From the NCBI GenBank assembly GCA_045598045.1, contig JAZLLG010000073.1:29460-93459 (forward strand): a stretch of 64,000 bases of DNA, read 5' to 3'. The stretch comes from RGIG3528 sp045598045. GTDB taxonomy: Bacteria > Bacillota > Clostridia > Lachnospirales > Lachnospiraceae. The notes under the pieces are model-generated. The model saw only the letters and a list, made by a program, of their open reading frames with translations, made no database searches and was not told the origin of the DNA. The position numbers and the translations under genes were made by a program. This document shows, one piece after another, positions 16,240 to 22,924 of the stretch; the first letter of the stretch is position 1, and each line of letters starts with the position of its first letter.

Positions 16240-18339
16240 TCAGGTCTCGATTGCTTCAATCTTGGAAGCTCTCTTTTCAACTTCGCGCTGCTGAACATCC
16301 GAAGGAGCCTGCTCATAACGTGCGAACTCGTGCTCATACTCGCCCATACCACCTGTCATGGAACGAAGGTCTGTGGAATAACCATAGAGCTCGGACGAAG
16401 GAATTTCAGCAGAAATTGTCTGCTTGCCACCGGGAAGCGGATCCATACCCATGATACGACCACGTCTCTTGTTGAGATCGCCCATGATATCACCGGTGAA
16501 GTCATTGGGAACTGTAATCTTTAATGTCTCGATAGGCTCAAGGAGAACGGGCTTAGCTTTCATGAAGCCGTCACGGAAAGCGAGCATGGAAGCTGTCTTG
16601 AATGCCATTTCGTTGGAGTCTACAGGATGGTAAGAACCGTCAACCAACGTAGCCTTGATGCCGACAACAGGATATGCTGCAAGAGGTCCCTTAACGAGGG
16701 ATTCCTGAATACCCTTTTCAACTGCGGGGAAGTAGTTCTTCGGAACGGAACCGCCGAAAATCTGCTCACTGAATTCGTAAGCCTTTGTCTGATCCTCAAG
16801 AGGTTCATAGTCCATAATAACATCACCGTACTGACCATGTCCGCCGGACTGCTTTTTATGTTTGCCCTGGATGTGCTCAACTTTACGTGTGATGGTTTCT
16901 CTGTATGCGAACTTAGGCTTTGAAAGCTCAATTTCAACTTTATAACGCTCAAGAAGCATTGAAGAAACGATTTCAAGCTGCTGCATACCGATGCCGTAGA
17001 TGAGCATCTGACGGTTTTCTTCGTCGTTTAATGTCTTCAATGTGAGGTCCTCGATGAGAATCTTCTGAAGAGCCTGAGCAACCTTGTCTTCCTCGCCCTT
17101 TACCTTTGAACGATAGCGCATGTATTCCTGAGGCTTTGACATTGTTGTGGGATGATACTCAACAGGGCATTCTCTTGTAGAAAGCGTATCACCTGTTCTT
17201 GTGGAGTTCAGCTTGCCGATGGCACCGATATCACCGGACTCAAGGCTCTTAACTTCAACGAGGTCCTTACCGCGCATAACGTAAAGCTTCTGGAGCTTTT
17301 CTTCAACCTCTTTTGTAACGTTGTATACGATGTCGCCTGCATTAAGTGTGCCTGTCTGTACCTTAACGAGGGAGTACTTACCAACGAACGGATCCATGAT
17401 GGTCTTAAAAACATAAGCGCTTACAGGCTTATTGGGATCCTTGTCTGCGAGAACTTCTTCGTTTGTCTTTTTATTAACGCCCTTCTTGAAAACTGCTGAC
17501 TTATCGGGAGCCGGGAAGTACTTCTGGAAGGACTGAAGGAGCATGTTGCAGCCATATGTGAGTGTACCGGAGCCGAGCTGAACAGGAATAATGTCATGCT
17601 CAATAACGCTCTTTCTGAGTGCCTGGGAAATTTCTTCCTGTGTGAACTCTTCGCCGTTGAAGTACTTTTCCATAAGTGCTTCGTCGGACTCCGCAACAGC
17701 TTCAAGGATCATGTTTCTGACATCCTCGAGGTCGCCCTTAACGCCTGAAGGAATGTCGATTTCGGTGTATGTTCCGTCAGGTTTGAACTTTCTGGCGCCC
17801 ATCTTTACCACGTTAACGAAGCCTGTGAACTGGTTGTTCTCGTAGAAAGGAAGGTGGAAAGGAGCAATCTTCTTACCATAGAGGTTCTTTAAGTCCTCAA
17901 CGATTTTAATGTAGTCAGCGTTGGGATCGTCCATGTTTGTAACGAAAAAGATGCAGGGAATCTTTCTTCTTTCGCAAATGTCCCAAGCTTTCTTGGTGCC
18001 GACTTCAACGCCCGCCTTACCGTTAATAACGATAACAGCGGCATCAGCAACACTCATTGCCTCTTCAGCCTGTCCAACGAAATCAAAGTATCCGGGTGCA
18101 TCAAGCAAATTTATTTTAAGACCTTCCCATTCAATCGGAACAACTGCCGATCTGATTGAGAAACCTCTCTTTATTTCTTCTTTGTCGTAGTCACTTATTG
18201 TTGTTCCGTCAGCAACCTTACCCATTCTTCCGATTGCTTTTGTGTGGAAAGCGAGTGCTTCCGCAAGTGTTGTTTTTCCTGAGCCCCCATGACCAAGAAG
18301 AACAACGTTTCTGATTTGTTCGGTTTTGTAAACGTCCAT
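16240..18339 (-). CDS. Elongation factor G paralog (EF-G-like GTPase)
   Basis: A 699-residue translational GTPase with all five EF-G domains by length. The nucleotide motifs differ from canonical EF-G: G1 is GHGGSGKTT (15-24) rather than AHIDAGKTT; G3 is DAPGY (80-84), so the catalytic histidine of DTPGH is a tyrosine; G4 reads TNMD around residue 134 instead of NKMD. These changes mark the EF-G-like subfamily seen beside a normal FusA in many bacteria. It stands alone with its own promoter and terminator, not in a str operon, so it is unlikely to be the main translocase. A role in recycling or stress is possible but undemonstrated. Confidence 0.9.
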   Translation of the reverse strand: MDVYKTEQIRNVVLLGHGGSGKTTLAEALAFHTKAIGRMGKVADGTTISDYDKEEIKRGFSIRSAVVPIEWEGLKINLLDAPGYFDFVGQAEEAMSVADAAVIVINGKAGVEVGTKKAWDICERRKIPCIFFVTNMDDPNADYIKIVEDLKNLYGKKIAPFHLPFYENNQFTGFVNVVKMGARKFKPDGTYTEIDIPSGVKGDLEDVRNMILEAVAESDEALMEKYFNGEEFTQEEISQALRKSVIEHDIIPVQLGSGTLTYGCNMLLQSFQKYFPAPDKSAVFKKGVNKKTNEEVLADKDPNKPVSAYVFKTIMDPFVGKYSLVKVQTGTLNAGDIVYNVTKEVEEKLQKLYVMRGKDLVEVKSLESGDIGAIGKLNSTRTGDTLSTRECPVEYHPTTMSKPQEYMRYRSKVKGEEDKVAQALQKILIEDLTLKTLNDEENRQMLIYGIGMQQLEIVSSMLLERYKVEIELSKPKFAYRETITRKVEHIQGKHKKQSGGHGQYGDVIMDYEPLEDQTKAYEFSEQIFGGSVPKNYFPAVEKGIQESLVKGPLAAYPVVGIKATLVDGSYHPVDSNEMAFKTASMLAFRDGFMKAKPVLLEPIETLKITVPNDFTGDIMGDLNKRRGRIMGMDPLPGGKQTISAEIPSSELYGYSTDLRSMTGGMGEYEHEFARYEQAPSDVQQREVEKRASKIEAIET

Positions 18340-18366
18340 AATGCATTTTTCCTTTCAAGTCGATTT

Positions 18367-18404
18367 GTCAGTTAATTCTGAACATTTACGCAGAATCAGC
18401 TGAC
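18367..18404 (-). promoter_or_regulatory. Leader stem-loop of EF-G paralog mRNA
   Basis: Two 14-base arms (18367-18380 and 18391-18404) pair with a single mismatch around a ten-base loop, between the promoter and the start codon. No T run follows, so it is not a terminator; it could affect stability or translation. Confidence 0.4.
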
Positions 18405-18410
18405 TTTCTT

Positions 18411-18439
18411 ATTTTACCATTTTGAGGGCGATTAAGCAA
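18411..18439 (-). promoter_or_regulatory. Promoter of EF-G paralog
   Basis: Minus strand TTGCTT, 17 bp, TAAAAT, about 72 bp before the ATG. Confidence 0.6.
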
Positions 18440-18558
18440 CAAAATTCATAAGATAAATTGAACTTTTTCTGTCCAAATTATTAAGCGATTTGACACAATA
18501 AACGGCCTTTTTAACGCGGTTCGGCGTTTTTCGTTTTGACGTCCCCGGCTTTTTTGTT

Positions 18559-18587
18559 TTGACGCAGGCAATCGTCTGTGTTATCAT
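18559..18587 (+). promoter_or_regulatory. Promoter of diacylglycerol kinase-like gene
   Basis: TTGACG, 17 bp, TATCAT, 45 bp upstream of the start at 18632. Confidence 0.65.
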
Positions 18588-18631
18588 ACATTTTACCTGA
18601 ATTCGCCAAGAATTCTGCACAGGAGGCTATA

Positions 18632-19567
18632 ATGTATCATATATTCGTAAATCCGGCGTCCCGATCGGGGAGCGGCGCGTCGTTGTGGGAAGAAGCCAAG
18701 AAAATTCTGGACTCCAAAAATATCGCTTACGATGTTCATTTTACCGAGAAAGAAACATCCATCGAAAGTCAGTATAAAAGTATTCTCGAATCCGACTCCG
18801 AGCGTCCCTTAAAGCTCATCATACTCGGTGGTGACGGCACACTTAACCAGTGCATCGAAGGCATTACCGACATTAACAACACCGAGATTTCTCTCATAAG
18901 AAACGGGTCGGGAAACGATTTTTCCAGAAATAAAAAACTGCCTGCCGATTTGGAAGGCATAATCAACGGCATCCTTGAGCGTAAGCACGAAATGCCTGTC
19001 GACGTAGGTTTTGCCGCTTTCACCGAAGGCACACTTCCCGACGGAACACCCGTTCCCGATGGCAGACATCGTTTTCTCGTAAGCTCCGGCTTCGGTTATG
19101 ACGCAGACATATGCTTCTATGCAAACAAAAGCAAGCTTAAAAAGCTTCTTGGCAAGCTTATTTACGTATTTTACGGAGTTAAAAATCTTTTTACGACAGA
19201 GCTTGTCGACATTGAGCTTTCCATTGACGGCGGAAAGAAGCAGTCATTTAAGAAAGTCTACTTCGTCGCATGTATGAACCAGCCTGTGGAAGGTGGCGGA
19301 GTTCCCATGGTTCCCTCTGCAGCGGATGACGACGGGAAACTCGGTTTCTGCATCATCAATTCGCTTTCCCGTTTCAACGCTCTTTTGACCATTCCCGCCA
19401 TCTACAAGATGAAGCATGTATCAAAAAAAGGAGTCAGCATACTTGAAGGACGTTCCATAAATATATCTTCAAGTAATCCGAAAATGGTTCACTACGACGG
19501 CGAAACTCCCGGAATGTATAAGCATTTCAGTGCGGAAATAATCGGGAACATTAAATTTATATATTAA
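18632..19567 (+). CDS. Diacylglycerol/lipid kinase family protein (YegS/BmrU)
   Basis: A 311-residue lipid kinase of the DagK catalytic family. It shows the N-terminal FVNPASRSGSG, the ATP-binding GGDGTLNQCIEGI (about 74-86), GSGNDFSR, and the C-terminal DGE motif (HYDGETPG). Likely phosphorylates diacylglycerol or a related lipid at the membrane, feeding phosphatidic acid back into phospholipid synthesis. The ATG at 18632 is preceded by AGGAGG at five bases; an in-frame ATG 54 bases upstream lacks one. Monocistronic, flanked by a promoter and a two-way terminator. Confidence 0.92.
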   Translation: MYHIFVNPASRSGSGASLWEEAKKILDSKNIAYDVHFTEKETSIESQYKSILESDSERPLKLIILGGDGTLNQCIEGITDINNTEISLIRNGSGNDFSRNKKLPADLEGIINGILERKHEMPVDVGFAAFTEGTLPDGTPVPDGRHRFLVSSGFGYDADICFYANKSKLKKLLGKLIYVFYGVKNLFTTELVDIELSIDGGKKQSFKKVYFVACMNQPVEGGGVPMVPSAADDDGKLGFCIINSLSRFNALLTIPAIYKMKHVSKKGVSILEGRSINISSSNPKMVHYDGETPGMYKHFSAEIIGNIKFIY

Positions 19568-19580
19568 TTCAACGTAATAA

Positions 19581-19615
19581 AAATGGACAGGTACATTTTG
19601 TATACCTGTCCACTT
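19581..19615. terminator. Bidirectional terminator
   Basis: TGGACAGGTA / TACCTGTCCA, 10-bp perfect stem with a nine-base loop between two convergent genes. T-rich on both strands (ACTTTTG on plus, ATTTTTATT on minus). Confidence 0.85.
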
Positions 19616-19629
19616 TTGTATAGTGCTCA

Positions 19630-20676
19630 TCAGTCTCCTGTTTTTTTGCATTCAACACCCATGGTAGCACTCGCGTATTTTGGGAAATTACCATTTGTCA
19701 TACCATATACTTCTGCCTGTATCAGCACCTTTTCTTCGTCAGCTTGAATGATTAACAGACTACTACCGTAATCCCTGATTTCCTGGTTCTTATCAAGTTC
19801 ATCCTGTAGTCTCTCTTTTATTGCATCGTTAATTATTTCTTCGCTTGGAATCGGCAACGTACAGTTGTCAAACCTACCTATATCACCTATCCAAAGTTCC
19901 CGGATTTCCCCGTATACAGATATGCAAACCGACACATAATCGGATGTCCCGATTCCCCCAAGTTCCTTCCAAAAGCCGAATATGTAGTGCGTTGGTACTT
20001 CACCTTCACTGATGCACTTAATGCAGTCTTTTTTATAGTCCGTTACGCGTATTATGTCCTTTACAGCATCAACTGCTTTAGCCATGCATGATTCTTCATC
20101 AAGTATTTCCGAGGATGCTCTTTCCGCAGTAGCTTCGGGGTACTTCAAATATCTGAGTTCATCCGTGTTATGCAGATATCCTGCATAATACCATTCTTCA
20201 TCCTTATAGAAATCAATGAGCCTAAGTTCTGTAGATCCCACATAAAAGTGAACTGCTTCTCCTTCATCCGACATTTCATAAGTCAGCTCACGTTCCTGTC
20301 CATCAAAACTGACTACTCTTTTTGATGGCGGAAGTGTTGTATCGGTATGATCTATAAAAGGATTGTCCATAACAACGTTGCTCCACCCGTCTTCCATCCC
20401 CTTACGTTTCATTAACCTGTAAAATCGTGTACTAATCTCCCATTCCTGTTCACTTGGCTGAACTGCGCCCATATCGGTTTCTTCTTCATGTGAATCCGGC
20501 TGCAAATCAGGTTCAACGTGTTGTACCTCATAAGTATCCGACAAAGGATTCACCTCGACAGGCTGCTTCGAATGTTCGCAGGCAGAAAGCACCATCGCAA
20601 ATACGACAGCAAGGAGCAAAAAACGTGATTTATTGTGCAATAATATACATGAACGATTCGGACGATTTTCTTTCAT
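19630..20676 (-). CDS. Predicted lipoprotein of unknown function
   Basis: A 348-residue protein with a signal peptide ending in the lipobox VLSAC, so it should be lipid-anchored outside the membrane. A charged linker follows, then a mixed alpha/beta region with a few scattered cysteines. I do not recognise the domain; the repeated pattern of short strands and an ISVYGEIRELWIGDIG segment is reminiscent of PepSY-like folds but that is a guess. The ATG at 20676 is chosen because GGAGG lies nine bases upstream; a TTG at 20700 is the alternative. Its start lies inside a small ORF, giving a compact three-ORF unit. Confidence 0.75.
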   Translation of the reverse strand: MKENRPNRSCILLHNKSRFLLLAVVFAMVLSACEHSKQPVEVNPLSDTYEVQHVEPDLQPDSHEEETDMGAVQPSEQEWEISTRFYRLMKRKGMEDGWSNVVMDNPFIDHTDTTLPPSKRVVSFDGQERELTYEMSDEGEAVHFYVGSTELRLIDFYKDEEWYYAGYLHNTDELRYLKYPEATAERASSEILDEESCMAKAVDAVKDIIRVTDYKKDCIKCISEGEVPTHYIFGFWKELGGIGTSDYVSVCISVYGEIRELWIGDIGRFDNCTLPIPSEEIINDAIKERLQDELDKNQEIRDYGSSLLIIQADEEKVLIQAEVYGMTNGNFPKYASATMGVECKKTGD

Positions 20677-20767
20677 TCTCTGAAACCTCCGTATTAACAA
20701 TTACAATGACCTCATCTTGTTCGTTTAAAAACAACATCGGTACGGCACTTATAACATAATCCGTCAT
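20630..20767 (-). CDS. Small ORF (45 aa) overlapping lipoprotein start
   Basis: Encodes a 45-residue peptide starting MTDYVISAVPMLFLNEQDEV. The start ATG overlaps the stop of the preceding small ORF (ATGA), and its end overlaps the lipoprotein start by 47 bases in another frame. Such stacked overlaps suggest translational coupling. It has no ribosome binding site of its own, and I do not recognise it. It could instead be a remnant. Confidence 0.35.
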   Translation of the reverse strand: MTDYVISAVPMLFLNEQDEVIVIVNTEVSENERKSSESFMYIIAQ

Positions 20768-20928
20768 TTCTGTTGTTTCATCCACTTTATTATTCCTTCT
20801 GTGAGTTCTTCTATCGTTACGCCATGACTTATTCTTTTGTCTTCAAGACACCTTCCAAAATTTACCGGTTCAACGCCAAAACTCAAGCTATTAGGTCCTT
20901 TCTGCTGAAATAATTGTGCTCTGTGCAT
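20764..20928 (-). CDS. Small ORF (54 aa), possibly leaderless
   Basis: Encodes a 54-residue peptide starting MHRAQLFQQKGPNSLSFG, with a helical C-terminus (VTIEELTEGIIKWMKQQK). A near-consensus promoter places its transcription start on or next to the A of the ATG, so it would be translated without a leader; there is no Shine-Dalgarno and an in-frame stop lies just upstream. Followed by the 45-residue ORF with an ATGA overlap. Not recognised. The alternative is that this is untranslated leader RNA of the lipoprotein gene. Confidence 0.4.
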   Translation of the reverse strand: MHRAQLFQQKGPNSLSFGVEPVNFGRCLEDKRISHGVTIEELTEGIIKWMKQQK

Positions 20929-20934
20929 AATATT

Positions 20935-20963
20935 ATTTTACATTCTACAACATAGGCAGTCAA
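20935..20963 (-). promoter_or_regulatory. Promoter abutting the 54-aa small ORF
   Basis: Minus strand TTGACT, 17 bp, TAAAAT. Only six bases separate the -10 box from the ATG at 20928, so the expected transcript is leaderless. The rest of the stretch up to 21050 shows nothing else. Confidence 0.6.
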
Positions 20964-21050
20964 GCCGCTTTATTACGCTCCATAAATGTATTGCATCTCA
21001 CTGTGTATTGTCTAAGTAATGACCAGCTATTCAAACATACTGCAACTCCA

Positions 21051-21104
21051 TCATAACAAAAAGGACTGCAGCCTCTCTCCGAGCTGCAGTCCTTTTTGTT
21101 ATGA
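21051..21104. terminator. Long perfect inverted repeat, bidirectional terminator
   Basis: Two exact 21-base arms (21051-21071 and 21084-21104) around a 12-base loop. The core stem AGGACTGCAG / CTGCAGTCCT is flanked by A5 and T5 runs, so it works as a terminator in either direction. It follows the GH43 gene on the minus strand by 8 bp. Confidence 0.88.
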
Positions 21105-21112
21105 AAGACAAT

Positions 21113-22801
21113 TTACTTATTAAACTTCCAATCTTTAACTTCGAAGCCGCTTCCGACGAATACAAAGTACACATCCTGAACGCCTGTCATATCTGCGCAC
21201 ACATCAAATGTAACTTCCTGATATACACCTACGCCCTTGTCTGCAATTGCTTCGTTAATGTTTCCGTAAACAAAGCCTTCATTAAAGCCCTTGTCGACAC
21301 AAACCTTAACAGCGGGTGTTCCTTCAATGTTACCCGACTTCTTAACGGTAAGTGTAACCGACTTCGGAGCGGTGTCGCCAAAATCAACACCTCTTACAAG
21401 CACATAGTCTCCGGACTCGATTTCGGTAAGCACCATATCACCGCTTCCGCACTTCTTTGCCTCGGCGTCAGCGCCTGTTATATCAAGGCCCGCAAGTATT
21501 GCACCGAACGCTGCCGAATGCTTCTCATAAGGGTTGACATTCTTAAGCTGCTCAACACCGGTTTTGTTCATATTAATGGTGCCGATTGTTCCGTCTTCGG
21601 CAGGAACAAACTCATTGATGTTAGTGGAACGATATCCGTGACGGATATTCTGAGCTGCCGAAAGAAGCTGTGCGTGGTATGTGATGTACCATTTGCCTTC
21701 GAAGCTGAAAACGCAGTGATGGTTGTTGCCGCCGTCTCCGAATACAGAGCCGGGGTTCTTAAGAATTCTCTCTTTGTAAACGAAGGGTCCAAGAGGACTG
21801 TCGCTGACCATTGTGCAGATTTCGCCGCTCTGGAAGCCGTACTTTGCCGTACCTGCGGCATCAACATTGAAGTTGGAACAGTAGCTGTAGTAGTACTTCC
21901 CATTGTACTTATGAATACCGGAGTCCTCAAAGAGGAACGGAATATCCATTGTCACAACTTCGCCTTCGATGCTGATCATGTCGTCACTGAGCTTTGCACA
22001 TCTTCCCATTCCGGGCCATTCTGCGCTCGGGCCGGGACCTCCGCCGAAGTAAATGTATCCCGTGCCGTCGTCATCTACAAAAACAGCCGGATCAAAAAGC
22101 CATGCGACGTTTCCGCAGTTCTCCATGCCTCTGTGAATAATCGCATGTCCCAAAGGATCCGTAAAAGGACCGTAAGGTGTATCTGCGGTAAGCACTCCGA
22201 TACCATTTCCGGAATCGGCAAAATAGAGGAAGAATTTGTCAACGCCGTCAATTGTCTTCCAGCATGCAGCAGGAGCCCATGAATTATGTGCCCACTTTGC
22301 GGCGCCGTCATTGCCGGCAACCTTAATGGAACCGTGATCGACAAAGTTTACAAAATCATCCGTGGATACGCAACGGATTGTGTTAATCAGGCCATAGCCG
22401 TTGTCCTTGAGCTCGCCTTTTGCATCATACTCAAGTACATCATGTGTCATATAGATGTAAACTCGGCCATTATAGGTGATGGCAAAAGGGTCTGCACCAT
22501 AGCTCTGTGTGAAAATAGGGTTGCTGTCCTTAAGTCCCTTAAAGGCTTTTGCAAGGGTAAGGCTGTTGAACAGTTCTTTAACTCCTAATACTTCGCTCAT
22601 TTTCTCTTCTCCTGTTATTTCGAGATTCGGTGTAACAACCGGCGTGCTTTCCGGATTTGTTTCTTTCTGCACGTCTGCAGGTTTTTCCGTGGCCTTCGGT
22701 TCCGGCGTCAAAGCAGCTTTACCTGCCGTGCCATCATTTCCGCAAGCCGAAAGCATGCATATTGACAACACGATACATAATAAAAACGCCTTTTTTCTCA
22801 T
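21113..22801 (-). CDS. Glycoside hydrolase family 43 lipoprotein with CBM6-like tail
   Basis: A 562-residue lipid-anchored glycosidase (signal ending in MLSAC). Residues from about 75 to 425 form a GH43 five-bladed propeller with the acidic triad in DPFAITYNGRVYIYM (base), FDPAVFVDDDG, and FEDSGIHKYNGKYYY (acid). The C-terminal 130 residues (VYFVFVGSGFEVKDWKF at the end) look like a CBM6-type carbohydrate-binding module. GH43 enzymes act as beta-xylosidases or alpha-L-arabinofuranosidases on hemicellulose; the exact sugar is not readable. No transporter or polysaccharide-utilisation genes lie beside it. GGAG is close to the ATG. Confidence 0.92.
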   Translation of the reverse strand: MRKKAFLLCIVLSICMLSACGNDGTAGKAALTPEPKATEKPADVQKETNPESTPVVTPNLEITGEEKMSEVLGVKELFNSLTLAKAFKGLKDSNPIFTQSYGADPFAITYNGRVYIYMTHDVLEYDAKGELKDNGYGLINTIRCVSTDDFVNFVDHGSIKVAGNDGAAKWAHNSWAPAACWKTIDGVDKFFLYFADSGNGIGVLTADTPYGPFTDPLGHAIIHRGMENCGNVAWLFDPAVFVDDDGTGYIYFGGGPGPSAEWPGMGRCAKLSDDMISIEGEVVTMDIPFLFEDSGIHKYNGKYYYSYCSNFNVDAAGTAKYGFQSGEICTMVSDSPLGPFVYKERILKNPGSVFGDGGNNHHCVFSFEGKWYITYHAQLLSAAQNIRHGYRSTNINEFVPAEDGTIGTINMNKTGVEQLKNVNPYEKHSAAFGAILAGLDITGADAEAKKCGSGDMVLTEIESGDYVLVRGVDFGDTAPKSVTLTVKKSGNIEGTPAVKVCVDKGFNEGFVYGNINEAIADKGVGVYQEVTFDVCADMTGVQDVYFVFVGSGFEVKDWKFNK

Positions 22802-22903
22802 TTCTCCGTTTGCCCTCCGTTATTCACCTGTTTACATTATTATCGTATCGGTAAATCGTTTTTTCTTCTCAAATTTTGTCATAAAGTTGGCAAATTAACA
22901 GAA

Positions 22904-22921
22904 GACAAAAGAACCGTCCCC
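22904..22921. repeat. Possible REP-like remnant
   Basis: The string GACAAAAGAACCGTCCCC (minus strand GGGGACGGTTCTTTTGTC) resembles short repeats I recall as multi-copy in many Firmicutes, often beside REP-associated transposases. One copy here, between the TetM-like stop and GH43. Copy number cannot be judged from this window. Confidence 0.3.
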
Positions 22922-22924
22922 GAA

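Noticed and set aside
21101..22282. Long plus-strand ORF of 393 codons opposite the GH43 gene
   Set aside because: The minus strand encodes a complete GH43 lipoprotein with catalytic motifs; the plus reading is Cys/Val-rich with no recognisable domain, a typical shadow.
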